A stretch of 16,488 nt of DNA, taken from contig JAZRPO010000031.1 in the NCBI GenBank assembly GCA_045649265.1, positions 1 through 16,488 of the forward strand, given 5' to 3'. Shown piece by piece: positions 1 to 6,766 of the stretch. A program made the position numbers and the translations under genes. The notes under the pieces were generated by a model, which saw nothing but the letters and a program-made list of their open reading frames with translations, did no database searches and had not been told where the DNA came from. The stretch is from SIG480 sp045649265. Its GTDB lineage: Bacteria > Bacillota > Clostridia > Oscillospirales > JAAYXM01. The stretch's first letter is position 1; each line of letters starts with the position of its first letter.

Positions 1-16
1 CCTGCGGATGCAAAAA

Positions 17-229
17 TCAAATGATAATTGCCTCCGCAAGCTGATTGTCTATATTATATCTGCCGTCTTTTATAGAAACAACGCAGCCGCCCTTTAAGTG
101 AGAAATCACTGTAATCGGCTCACCGCTGTAACAACCGAGCGAGAACAAAAAGCTGTTGAGCTCTTCGTCATCTGTTTCAATTCTTAAAACTATATATTCT
201 TTTCCCTCTTCGGCATTTCTCAGATTCAT
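17..229 (-). CDS. feoA: FeoA-family ferrous iron transport accessory protein
   Basis: A 70-residue protein recognised as a FeoA/SH3-like domain. The pattern is an early Leu-Arg, then a Leu-Gly pair near residues 31-32 (SLG), a Gly-Glu-Pro-Ile turn near 36-39 and beta strands through the end. FeoA is a small cytoplasmic partner of the FeoB ferrous iron permease; FeoB is not in the window but could lie just past the left edge, since this gene is transcribed out of it. The ATG at 227-229 follows AAGGTGA (234-240) at good spacing. The length is slightly below the usual 74-80 residues. A strong promoter and two inverted repeats lie directly upstream, and the divergent gene encodes a DtxR-type regulator, which supports iron-responsive control. 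The family assignment is from recognition of the fold pattern; the feoB link is inference. Confidence 0.85.
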   Translation of the reverse strand: MNLRNAEEGKEYIVLRIETDDEELNSFLFSLGCYSGEPITVISHLKGGCVVSIKDGRYNIDNQLAEAIII

Positions 230-260
230 ATTCTCACCTTCAATCCACAGTCACCTTGTC

Positions 261-278
261 AGTTAGCACCAGCTAACT
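261..278. promoter_or_regulatory. Candidate DtxR-family operator 1 in the feoA leader
   Basis: Perfect inverted repeat AGTTAGC-N4-GCTAACT (arms 261-267 and 272-278). It lies about 30-50 nt downstream of the predicted feoA start of transcription. It shares the GTTAGC-N4-GCTAAC core with the second repeat at 289-318; the two centres are 34 bp apart, a little over three helical turns. The half-sites resemble those of DtxR/IdeR iron boxes, but the central spacing differs from the classical corynebacterial box. Binding is inferred from the motif and from the neighbouring regulator gene. Confidence 0.65.
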
Positions 279-288
279 TTCCGGCAAA

Positions 289-318
289 AGAAACAGTTAG
301 CCTCCGCTAACTGTTTCT
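289..318. promoter_or_regulatory. Candidate DtxR-family operator 2 at the feoA transcription start
   Basis: Perfect 13-bp inverted repeat, AGAAACAGTTAGC (289-301) and its complement (306-318), separated by CTCC. It starts immediately downstream of the predicted feoA -10 element (319-324), so a bound protein would cover the transcription start. No T-tract follows on either strand, so it is not an intrinsic terminator; an operator reading is preferred to an RNA hairpin. It shares its core with the repeat at 261-278. Confidence 0.7.
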
Positions 319-347
319 AGTTTATCACCGTAAGAAAATTTTGTCAA
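319..347 (-). promoter_or_regulatory. Sigma-A-type promoter of feoA
   Basis: On the minus strand a perfect TTGACA (342-347) is followed after exactly 17 nt by TAAACT (319-324). The transcription start would be near 312, inside the inverted repeat at 289-318. The leader to the feoA ATG would be about 80 nt. Confidence 0.75.
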
Positions 348-383
348 CCCTCTTTGCATAAATTTTTCTGTTTTCTCTCGTTA

Positions 384-412
384 TTGCTTTTACCGACACA
401 TGATGATATAAT
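384..412 (+). promoter_or_regulatory. Extended -10 promoter of the DtxR-family regulator
   Basis: TTGCTT (384-389), a 17-nt spacer and TATAAT (407-412), preceded by TG one base upstream (404-405), which makes an extended -10. The start would fall near 419, giving a short leader just ahead of the AGGAG at 424-428. No GTTAGC-N4-GCTAAC repeat overlaps this promoter, so autoregulation through that motif is not apparent. Confidence 0.7.
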
Positions 413-439
413 CTGTATTATAAAGGAGATGATGTTTTC

Positions 440-811
440 GTGAAGGAATCCGGAGAAATGTATCTCGAATCCATTTATATACTCTGCAAAGCACATTCCA
501 CAGTCCGTTCAATTGATGTTGCAGAGCATATGAACTACTCCAAACCGAGCGTCAGCCGCGCTGTCGGGCTTTTGAAAAATGACGGATATATTAATATTGA
601 TAACGACGGCTTCATTACGCTTACCGACCTTGGAAACTCCACAGCCGAGCTCATTTTTGAAAGGCATACGGTGCTTACAAACATATTGATTGCTCTCGGA
701 GTTGATGCCGAGACCGCAACAGAGGATGCCTGCAAGATGGAGCATGTTATAAGTCAAAAAACCTTTGATGCCATGAAAAACCACCTTACTAAATACAAAA
801 AACAAAACTAA
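440..811 (+). CDS. DtxR/MntR-family metal-dependent transcriptional repressor, iron-type ligand set
   Basis: A 123-residue regulator with an N-terminal winged helix (about 1-65, recognition helix near SKPSVSRAV at 34-42) and a helical metal-binding and dimerisation part (about 66-123). It lacks the C-terminal SH3-like domain of DtxR and so has the short, MntR-like architecture. The metal-ligand positions read Met7 (EMYLESIY), His76, Cys98, Glu101 and His102 (DACKMEHV). Met and Cys at these places match the DtxR/IdeR primary site; B. subtilis MntR has Asp8 and Glu99 there. An Fe(II)-responsive repressor is therefore more likely than a Mn(II) sensor. The start is GTG, the only good in-frame start after AGGAG (424-428). 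It is divergent from feoA, whose promoter carries two inverted repeats, its likely targets. Family is firm; metal and target are inference. Confidence 0.88.
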   Translation: MKESGEMYLESIYILCKAHSTVRSIDVAEHMNYSKPSVSRAVGLLKNDGYINIDNDGFITLTDLGNSTAELIFERHTVLTNILIALGVDAETATEDACKMEHVISQKTFDAMKNHLTKYKKQN

Positions 812-846
812 GCACTCGCCTTATTTTAGCGAGTGCTTAGTTTTTT
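808..846. terminator. Bidirectional intrinsic terminator between convergent genes
   Basis: Perfect 12-bp stem (808-819 and 829-840) with a 9-nt loop, followed by TTTTTT on the plus strand. On the minus strand the same stem is followed by a T-rich stretch (complement of 797-807). It starts at the stop codon of the regulator gene and also contains the last codons and stop of the convergent DUF188 gene, so it probably ends both transcripts. Confidence 0.85.
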
Positions 847-1260
847 GAGAAGTGTTTCTTCAAAAGCTTTGTCCTGCGCCTTTTCTCTTTTGGGTGCACC
901 GCGAAGCCTTCCGCCCGCACATCTGATTTTCTTTGCGGTATGCCGCGCAAGAAGAAGCGCATCAATATTAAACTCGGTGTATTCCAGCCCATCCTGATTT
1001 ATAACAACCGCCCCGCGTGACAGCGCCATTGAAGCAAGACCGTAATCCTGAGTGACTACAACATCTCCGGACTTTGCAAAATTCACAAGACAGAAATCTG
1101 CGCTGTCGGCACCTTTCGGAACAACGTGGATTTGGGCATTTTCCCTCGAAAACTCGTGAGAGCTGTCACAAAAGATGTGACATTCCGTATTTTTTTCTTT
1201 TGCTACTTTAATGCATATATCGACTACGGGGCAGCCGTCTGCATCTATTAGAACCCTCAT
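826..1260 (-). CDS. YaiI/YqxD (DUF188, UPF0178) family protein
   Basis: A 144-residue protein of the widespread UPF0178 family, which has a PIN-like fold and no firmly established function. Visible family hallmarks are DADGCPV (6-12), the acidic-rich GADSADF stretch (50-56), TQDYGLA (70-76), VINQDG (86-91) and a basic glycine-rich GGRLRGAPK segment (116-124). Length is close to the family norm of about 150. It follows the epimerase-like gene by 23 nt and is probably co-transcribed with it. The ribosome binding site is weak (AGAGAAGAAAG upstream). The final Ser-Thr-Arg codons and the TAA lie inside the terminator hairpin at 808-840. Nuclease activity is sometimes suggested from the fold but is not shown by anything here. 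Confidence 0.9.
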   Translation of the reverse strand: MRVLIDADGCPVVDICIKVAKEKNTECHIFCDSSHEFSRENAQIHVVPKGADSADFCLVNFAKSGDVVVTQDYGLASMALSRGAVVINQDGLEYTEFNIDALLLARHTAKKIRCAGGRLRGAPKREKAQDKAFEETLLKKLSTR

Positions 1261-1283
1261 TTTTGCATTCTGCTTTCTTCTCT

Positions 1284-2144
1284 TTAAAATGTTACTGTGT
1301 GGGAAAGCGTTTCGCTCTCGCCTTTTTTGATAGTTCTGATTCTGTATTTCTTGGAAAAGTCAGAAACGCGCTTCCATGAAAGGTCAGGAGCTCCTGCCCA
1401 CGGTTCTATGCAAACGAACTCTGCTTTAAGCTCCTTCCAGATAAGAAGCGTGTCACAGCCGGGAAAGGCGACATGGATTGAGCTTCCGTCTCTATCGTCG
1501 CGAAGCGCAACTCCGCGCGACTTTATATCGAGAAAGATAAGGGCATCAACTGCGAAAAACTCGTCACGCAGTTTTAATTCTCTCGTGTTTTCAAAGCACG
1601 GAATCGGAGTTTCAGATATAACTCCGCTCGGCATAACCTCATACTTCATGAGTGTTTCCTTCTCATCAAGCACAATGCTGTAATTCTCTACTGCTCCATC
1701 TATCGCAAAGCCCTCATGAGAGCCTGCTGAATAATACATATCCCCATCAGTTTTGTTGTCGGTTTTAAAATTAACCTTAAGCTCTCTTCCCGAAAGGGAA
1801 TATGTAACGCGGAATTCAAAATCAAATGGGTATTGCTTATGAGTTTCCTCGCTTGAGCGCAAAAGGAGGGTCACGCTGTTTTCGCTTTTATTCTCAACTT
1901 CAAATTCCATCTTTCCTGCAAATCCATGCATTTCCATTGAGTATTGCTTTCCATTGTACGTATATTTATCATTTTCGAGCCGGCTGACAATGGGAAAAAG
2001 AATCGGAGCTTTATCCTCCCAGATTTCAGGATCCCCGCACCACATATATTCCTTGCCCGAGGTGTCTTTTACGGAATCAATCTGCGCGCCTTTTGTTTTT
2101 ATCGCAACGGAAAGCTCGTTGCCCTTTATTGTTATCAAAGACAT
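1284..2144 (-). CDS. Aldose 1-epimerase (galactose mutarotase-like, LacX-type) protein
   Basis: A 286-residue protein of the galactose-mutarotase-like beta-sandwich superfamily, closest in style to the LacX-like subgroup. Recognisable points are ILFPIVSRL (48-56) and MHGFAG (72-77), then a second histidine at His143 in AGSHEGF and the acidic residue Glu247 in CIEPWAG. These are the expected general acid/base positions for interconverting alpha and beta anomers of a hexose. Length fits the family (about 280-300). The ATG is preceded by AGAGGAG at a 7-nt spacing. It starts about 60 nt after the end of the dcw terminator and is followed by the DUF188 gene. The physiological sugar cannot be told from sequence; assignment to true galactose mutarotase versus a related epimerase is open. 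Confidence 0.85.
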   Translation of the reverse strand: MSLITIKGNELSVAIKTKGAQIDSVKDTSGKEYMWCGDPEIWEDKAPILFPIVSRLENDKYTYNGKQYSMEMHGFAGKMEFEVENKSENSVTLLLRSSEETHKQYPFDFEFRVTYSLSGRELKVNFKTDNKTDGDMYYSAGSHEGFAIDGAVENYSIVLDEKETLMKYEVMPSGVISETPIPCFENTRELKLRDEFFAVDALIFLDIKSRGVALRDDRDGSSIHVAFPGCDTLLIWKELKAEFVCIEPWAGAPDLSWKRVSDFSKKYRIRTIKKGESETLSHTVTF

Positions 2145-2174
2145 TTTAAAACTCCTCTATCATTTACTGCCTGT

Positions 2175-2203
2175 ATTTTATCACATTTTACTCCGAAAAT
2201 AAA
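2175..2203 (-). promoter_or_regulatory. Possible extended -10 promoter for the epimerase/DUF188 unit
   Basis: On the minus strand TGA-TAAAAT (-10 at 2175-2180) forms an extended -10, with a poor -35 (TTTATT, 2198-2203) 17 nt upstream. It sits between the dcw terminator and the epimerase ribosome binding site, where a new promoter would be expected. The weak -35 keeps confidence low. Confidence 0.4.
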
Positions 2204-2204
2204 T

Positions 2205-2236
2205 AGGCTGTGGCAAAATACATTTCGTCACAGCCT
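2205..2236 (-). terminator. Intrinsic terminator closing the dcw operon
   Basis: Perfect 8-bp stem AGGCTGTG/CACAGCCT (2229-2236 and 2205-2212) with a 16-nt loop. It begins about 7 nt after the divIB stop and on the minus strand is followed by ATTTATTTTC. The tail is not a pure T-run, so efficiency may be partial. Confidence 0.7.
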
Positions 2237-2243
2237 CTATTAA

Positions 2244-3077
2244 CTATATCTCTTCCATACCCTCATCATCTTCAACCGTTTCGGGTTGTGGCGTGGCTTG
2301 CTCAGCTTTTTCGCTAAGGTCAATCTTTGCATTTGGCTTAAAGCGTGCTTCTTTAACTGCGCTCACGTTAATCGTTCCCCTATCAAACTCAGTAAGCTCT
2401 CCGATAACTGCCCTAAGCATTTCAATCTTCTTTGAAAGCTGCTCTGTGTCACCCATCTGAACAAGAAACCTGTCTCCGTACACAAGGTTTATATCATATA
2501 GCTTATCTATTTCTATCCTTGAAACCTCTTCAGCTATTCCTGCAAAGCTGAGAGCCGTCAAAACCTCGCAGAGAGGGGCAAGCTGTGCCTCGTTTCTGAG
2601 CACAAGCGGCCCGCCTGCATAAGGAGTAATCACTTCTGCTCCGCTTATCTTAGGGAGCTTGATTTCGGCATCGGGGAGAATCCTTTCAAGCAAATATCCC
2701 TTTTTGTCAATAAGCCAAGGGCTATCCTCTGCAATAACGTATGCGATAGCAGCTCTCTCTGTTATCTCAAATGTAAATGTATCGGGAAGCCTGCGTCTGA
2801 TTTTAATTTGCTCTATATAAGGAAACTCCGAGAGTATTTTTTCCGCAACATCAAACTTATTTATCATAAACATATTGTCGCCACTCTCTATCCCTGAGAC
2901 CTCTATGATTCTCTTATGGTCATATCTCGTTGTTCCCGAAACCTCAATCTCCGCAACTTTGAGAAAAACAGTTACGGACATGACAATAGCAGCTATGACA
3001 ACGCAGAATGTCAAAAACGACAAAATGAATCCGCCGTTTTTCCGTCTTCTCTTTCTTTTGTACCGCCTTGCTGCCAC
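2244..3077 (-). CDS. divIB: Cell division protein DivIB/FtsQ
   Basis: Bitopic membrane protein of the divisome that links FtsL and related proteins at the septum. From the chosen start (277 residues): a very basic cytoplasmic tail (about 1-14, KRKRRRK), one transmembrane helix (about 16-40), a FtsQ-type POTRA domain (about 41-112, VAEIEVSGTTRY to FEITERAAIAYV), a beta-rich domain to about 255 and an acidic C-terminal tail (EDDEGMEEI). The GTG at 3075-3077 is chosen over the in-frame GTG at 3084-3086. GAGGTGA lies 5 nt ahead of the former, while the latter overlaps this Shine-Dalgarno sequence. It is the last dcw gene, 14 nt after the murA stop, and is followed by the operon terminator. The name divIB follows Gram-positive usage; ftsQ is the equivalent. 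Confidence 0.92.
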   Translation of the reverse strand: MAARRYKRKRRRKNGGFILSFLTFCVVIAAIVMSVTVFLKVAEIEVSGTTRYDHKRIIEVSGIESGDNMFMINKFDVAEKILSEFPYIEQIKIRRRLPDTFTFEITERAAIAYVIAEDSPWLIDKKGYLLERILPDAEIKLPKISGAEVITPYAGGPLVLRNEAQLAPLCEVLTALSFAGIAEEVSRIEIDKLYDINLVYGDRFLVQMGDTEQLSKKIEMLRAVIGELTEFDRGTINVSAVKEARFKPNAKIDLSEKAEQATPQPETVEDDEGMEEI

Positions 3078-3091
3078 TTGCTTCACCTCTT

Positions 3092-4342
3092 TTATACTCT
3101 CTTTATGTCTACACCAAGCCCCGACATACTTTCTTCTATTTTTTCATATCCTCGGTCTATATGGAACACTTTTCCGATCCTGCTCTCGCCCTCCGCAGCC
3201 GCCGCAGCTATCACAAGCGCCGCACCTCCGCGAAGGTCTGTTGCATCTGCCGCACAACCGAAGAGATTTTCAACGCCTCTCACAAGTGCTATATTCCCTT
3301 CAGTTCTTATATCAGCGCCCATCCTGACAAGTCCTCCGACATGTCGGTATCTCCCGTCAAAAATGTTTTCGACAAAAACAGATGTCCCTTCGCACTTTGT
3401 TGTCAGCGCCATCATAGGCGGCTGTGCATCTGTCGGAAACCCCGGATACGGCATTGTCCTGATTGTTCTTAGAGCCGATAACCGACCGGTTCGTTTTACG
3501 TTTACAAAGTCTTTCCCACAAGCGACCGAGCATCCCACTCCCTCAACAAGAGAAATGATATTTGAAATATGCTCAGGCACTATATTCTCAACAACAACAT
3601 TTCCCCCGCATAAAGCCGCAGCGCACATGTACGTCGATGCACATATTCTATCCGGAATTACTCTGTATTTAACCGATGAAAGAGGTCTTTTGCCCACAAC
3701 GGTTATTATTGAGCTCCCTGCACCCGAAACCTCTGCCCCCATGGCTCTCAAAAAATTCTGCAAATCTTCAATCTCAGGTTCTCGCGCCGCGTTGACAATA
3801 CGCGTTTTCCCCTCACAAGCAGTTGCTGCGAGCATTGAGTTCTCTGTTGCCCCGACACTTGGGAATGAAAGGACTATATCCCTGCCGTTAAGTCGCTTGG
3901 CTTTACAGGTTATCGCTCCGCCCTCCTCAACTATTTCTGCTCCCAGAGCCCTCATTGAGGAGAGATGAAGGTCAATAGGCCGCGCACCGAGCTCGCAACC
4001 TCCGGGTGCAAAAAGCGAAGCACTTCCAAGCCTTGCAAGAAGCGCGCCCATAAAGATTACTGACGAACGCATCTCGTGCATTAGTTTATCAGGAATTTCG
4101 CAGTTATTTGCATTTCTTGAATCAACAGTTACGGTATCGCCGTCTATATCCACAGTACAGCCGATACAACGAAGTATTTCTATCGCTGCACTTACATCAG
4201 AAAGGCGAGGACAATTATGTATTTCACTTGTTCCCGCGTTTAAGATTGTTGCTGCAAGAATCGGAAGCACACTGTTTTTCGAGCCGTGGACCGTGACCTT
4301 ACCCGAGAGGATTCTTCCCCCGTTTATAATCAATTTGCTCAT
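3092..4342 (-). CDS. murA: UDP-N-acetylglucosamine 1-carboxyvinyltransferase (MurA)
   Basis: First committed enzyme of peptidoglycan synthesis in the cytoplasm; it transfers enolpyruvate from phosphoenolpyruvate to UDP-GlcNAc. The chosen product is 416 residues with the EPT-type two-lobed repeat. Active-site markers are Lys22-Asn23 (HGSKNS), the catalytic Cys116 in GGCELGARP, Arg121 and Asp305 in PGFPTDAQ. The cysteine means the usual fosfomycin-sensitive form is expected, rather than the Cys-to-Asp variant. The ATG at 4340-4342 has GGAGGGTG upstream and matches the family start; an ATG 36 nt further out lacks a good ribosome binding site. It sits between murG and divIB, where bacilli have murB. 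The 104-nt gap before it, counted from the murG stop, is one of the two largest in the operon and holds an imperfect palindrome. Confidence 0.96.
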   Translation of the reverse strand: MSKLIINGGRILSGKVTVHGSKNSVLPILAATILNAGTSEIHNCPRLSDVSAAIEILRCIGCTVDIDGDTVTVDSRNANNCEIPDKLMHEMRSSVIFMGALLARLGSASLFAPGGCELGARPIDLHLSSMRALGAEIVEEGGAITCKAKRLNGRDIVLSFPSVGATENSMLAATACEGKTRIVNAAREPEIEDLQNFLRAMGAEVSGAGSSIITVVGKRPLSSVKYRVIPDRICASTYMCAAALCGGNVVVENIVPEHISNIISLVEGVGCSVACGKDFVNVKRTGRLSALRTIRTMPYPGFPTDAQPPMMALTTKCEGTSVFVENIFDGRYRHVGGLVRMGADIRTEGNIALVRGVENLFGCAADATDLRGGAALVIAAAAAEGESRIGKVFHIDRGYEKIEESMSGLGVDIKRV

Positions 4343-4383
4343 AGCAAGAAAGCACCCTCCTATTTTTTCTGATGTCACCCAGA

Positions 4384-4414
4384 CATCACTTTCACTGCAT
4401 TTTATGCTGTGATG
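4384..4414. other. Alternative stem-loops between murG and murA
   Basis: CATCAC (4384-4389) can pair with GTGATG (4409-4414). Alternatively, the imperfect palindrome TCACTGCAT (4392-4400) can pair with ATGCTGTGA (4404-4412) around a TTT loop with one T-T mismatch. The two foldings are mutually exclusive because both use 4409-4412. No T-tract follows on the minus strand, so it is not a standard terminator. A role in mRNA processing or murA control is only a possibility. Confidence 0.35.
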
Positions 4415-4446
4415 ATAAAATAGGTTACTTTCCCGCCAATTTGAAT

Positions 4447-5568
4447 TTATTCTTTTATTACTTTCAGCATTTCGGCATATATGCGCTCTGATGCGTCAAG
4501 CACTGCGTTATTAATCAGTTTTTTTGACATTTCCTCACGAAGTTGCTTATCTTCAAGAAGCTCTCTCACGTTTTTAAGCAAAAGCTCTGCTGTTACGTCC
4601 TTCTCTTCAATAACTCTTGCGCCGCCTATTTTTTCAAGCTCCATGGCATTTTTAAACTGGTGATTATCTGTTACGTTGGGAGAGGGAATGATTATTGCAG
4701 GAGTGCCCCTTGCGCTTATTTCCGAAAGCGTTCCTGCACCGCCGCGACACATAACAACATCTGCCGCCGCAAGAACTCTCGGCATATCATCAATATACTC
4801 ACGAAGCCATATGCCCTGTTCTCCATTTGTTGAAACTCCCTTTTCTGCAAGGAGCTTCGGCATCCACTTATAACCAAATTTCCCTGATGCATGGATATGG
4901 CAGAACTCTCCGTTGAGCTTCGTTTCAAGCTGCATGAACTCTGCTGTATGAAAATTCATTTCCCTTGCTCCGAGAGAACCCCAAAAGCTTACAAGAAGCG
5001 GCTTTTCTATATTTAACTCATTTCTTGCAGCATTTCTGTCATACATCAGGATATCTTCTCTTACGGGATTTCCGCAAACTACGCACGAAGCCTTTTCGGA
5101 AAGTCTTGTGCGGCTGATTTCAAAATTCAAAAGAACGCGCGTTACATCCTTTGCAAGCATCCTTGTTGCAAGGCCGGGGTATGCGTTGGCTTCATGTATA
5201 AGCGTCGGGATTTTCAGCTTTATTGCTGCGCGAAGTGTCGGATAGCAGGCATATCCGCCTGTTCCGACAACCACATCAGGCCGAAACTTTCTTATTATAT
5301 GAGCTGAATGCTGCATAGCGCAAAGTGTCTTTTTTATCGCATCAATATTTCCTAAAAGCCCGCGAATTGAAGGCTTTCTCGATATAGAGCTTGCTTTGAT
5401 TGTCTTTATCTCAAAACCGGCATTGGGAACGAGGCGGGTTTCCATGCCGTCCTCTACTCCTATGAAAAGAATCTCGGAATCCTGCCTTTTTTCCTTAACA
5501 AGGCGCGCGACAGCAAGAGCAGGATTGATATGACCACCTGTTCCTCCGCACGCAAAAAGAACCCGCAT
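4447..5568 (-). CDS. murG: UDP-GlcNAc:lipid I GlcNAc transferase (MurG)
   Basis: GT28-family glycosyltransferase that works at the inner face of the membrane and adds GlcNAc to lipid I to make lipid II. The 373-residue length is typical. The N-terminal acceptor domain has the G-loop GGTGGHINPALA (8-19, His13) and VVGTGGYACYP (100-110). The C-terminal donor domain has SFWGSLGARE (194-203), CRGGAGTLSEI (274-284, Glu283 at the UDP-GlcNAc-binding position) and PSPNVTDNHQFKNA (295-308). The ATG at 5566-5568 has AGGAG about 10 nt upstream, within the end of ftsW, whose stop is 13 nt away. It lies between ftsW and murA. Confidence 0.96.
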   Translation of the reverse strand: MRVLFACGGTGGHINPALAVARLVKEKRQDSEILFIGVEDGMETRLVPNAGFEIKTIKASSISRKPSIRGLLGNIDAIKKTLCAMQHSAHIIRKFRPDVVVGTGGYACYPTLRAAIKLKIPTLIHEANAYPGLATRMLAKDVTRVLLNFEISRTRLSEKASCVVCGNPVREDILMYDRNAARNELNIEKPLLVSFWGSLGAREMNFHTAEFMQLETKLNGEFCHIHASGKFGYKWMPKLLAEKGVSTNGEQGIWLREYIDDMPRVLAAADVVMCRGGAGTLSEISARGTPAIIIPSPNVTDNHQFKNAMELEKIGGARVIEEKDVTAELLLKNVRELLEDKQLREEMSKKLINNAVLDASERIYAEMLKVIKE

Positions 5569-5581
5569 TATCTTACATCTC

Positions 5582-6748
5582 CTATCCTTCGGATTTTACC
5601 GGTATGTATCTCGAAACCGAGAGAACTACTCCCATTTCAGCAAGAAGAATCAAAAGTGCCGTTCCGCCGTATGAAAAAAACGGAAGTGCAGCACCCGTAA
5701 CCGGAAGCACACCGGTCACAACGCCGATATTAAGGACCGTCTGTAAGGCTATCATCGTTGATATTCCTGCTGCAAGAAGAGAGCCGAATTTATCTCGCGC
5801 ATGGAGAGCTATCCAGTATCCCCGCATTATGAGGAGAGCAAAAAGCACGAGGATTATTATTGCACCGATAAAGCCAAGCTCCTCACAAACAATTGCAAAA
5901 ATAAAGTCGTTATGAGCCTCAGGGAGATACAGATACTTCTGGCGGCTGTTTCCGAAGCCAAGCCCTAAAAGCCCTCCTGAGCCTATTGCATAGAGTGACT
6001 GAATAATCTGGTATCCGTCACCCTTGGGGTCTGAGAATGGATCAAGCCACGTTGTGACTCGCTGTCGGGCATAATCAAGAAAGCTGATTGCCGCAGCTCC
6101 GCCAATGCCGATTGCACCAATCGCACCTGCAAACCATCCCCAATGAGTTCCTCCTATGAACATAAGCGCAGCTCCTACTCCGAAAATCAAAATCATTCCG
6201 GAAAGGTGCGGCTCCAAAAACATAAGACCTCCGACTATTGCAAGAACTATTACAAAAGGCAACACGCCATATTTAAATGTATGCATTTTCTCAGAATTAA
6301 CCGATATCATGCTTGAAAAAAAGAAAATGACGGCAACCTTCGCAATTTCAGACGGCTGAAACTGAAAAAGCCCCAGGTTTATCCACCTTTTTTCTCCGTA
6401 ATTTCCCGTACCTACGAATAAGACAGCGACAAGCAGAAGAATGCTCACAATCATAAGCAACGGTGACAGCGCCCTGAATTTCCTGTAATCCATCTGACTT
6501 ATGATGAGCATTACCACAAGCCCCGTAATAGCGAATATTCCCTGACGCATAAAATAATATGTCGATGCCTGATTCTCATAGTATGCAGTTGCATAGCTTG
6601 CCGAAAAAAGCATTAAGAGCCCTATTCCCATGAGAACGACAACAAGAATCAAAAAAGGAATATCTATACTCCCCGTAACTGCGGAAGCTTTTCCTGGCGC
6701 ACGCTTTGACGGGCGCTTTATTATTTTTTGAACTGACCGTCTTGCCAT
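5582..6748 (-). CDS. ftsW: Septal peptidoglycan polymerase FtsW (SEDS family)
   Basis: Multi-pass SEDS glycosyltransferase that polymerises lipid II at the septum together with a class B PBP. The chosen product is 388 residues: a basic cytoplasmic tail (1-25), about ten hydrophobic helices, the loop RWINLGLFQFQPSEIAK (121-137) and EAHNDFIFAI (277-286) with the conserved catalytic Asp281. It ends in the family motif LPFFSYGGTAL (355-365). The ATG at 6746-6748 is chosen because AAGGAG lies 8 nt ahead of it; an in-frame GTG three codons upstream overlaps that ribosome binding site. Placement between mraY and murG matches ftsW/spoVE of Gram-positive dcw clusters. Sequence alone does not separate vegetative FtsW from sporulation SpoVE; the single copy beside the division PBP favours FtsW. 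Confidence 0.92.
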   Translation of the reverse strand: MARRSVQKIIKRPSKRAPGKASAVTGSIDIPFLILVVVLMGIGLLMLFSASYATAYYENQASTYYFMRQGIFAITGLVVMLIISQMDYRKFRALSPLLMIVSILLLVAVLFVGTGNYGEKRWINLGLFQFQPSEIAKVAVIFFFSSMISVNSEKMHTFKYGVLPFVIVLAIVGGLMFLEPHLSGMILIFGVGAALMFIGGTHWGWFAGAIGAIGIGGAAAISFLDYARQRVTTWLDPFSDPKGDGYQIIQSLYAIGSGGLLGLGFGNSRQKYLYLPEAHNDFIFAIVCEELGFIGAIIILVLFALLIMRGYWIALHARDKFGSLLAAGISTMIALQTVLNIGVVTGVLPVTGAALPFFSYGGTALLILLAEMGVVLSVSRYIPVKSEG

Positions 6749-6766
6749 TTGCCGCACTCCTTAAAA

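Noticed and set aside
289..318. Inverted repeat as an intrinsic terminator or riboswitch element
   Set aside because: No T-tract follows on either strand and it starts next to the -10 of feoA; an operator explains the position better.
440..811. Annotation as the manganese regulator MntR
   Set aside because: The short architecture fits, but the metal-ligand residues (Met7, Cys98) are of DtxR type and the neighbour is feoA.
2916..3968. 350-codon plus-strand reading frame opposite murA and divIB
   Set aside because: It is fully antisense to murA and the divIB start, whose products carry intact motifs. It has no ribosome binding site and no family resemblance; it is a by-product of the codon bias of murA.
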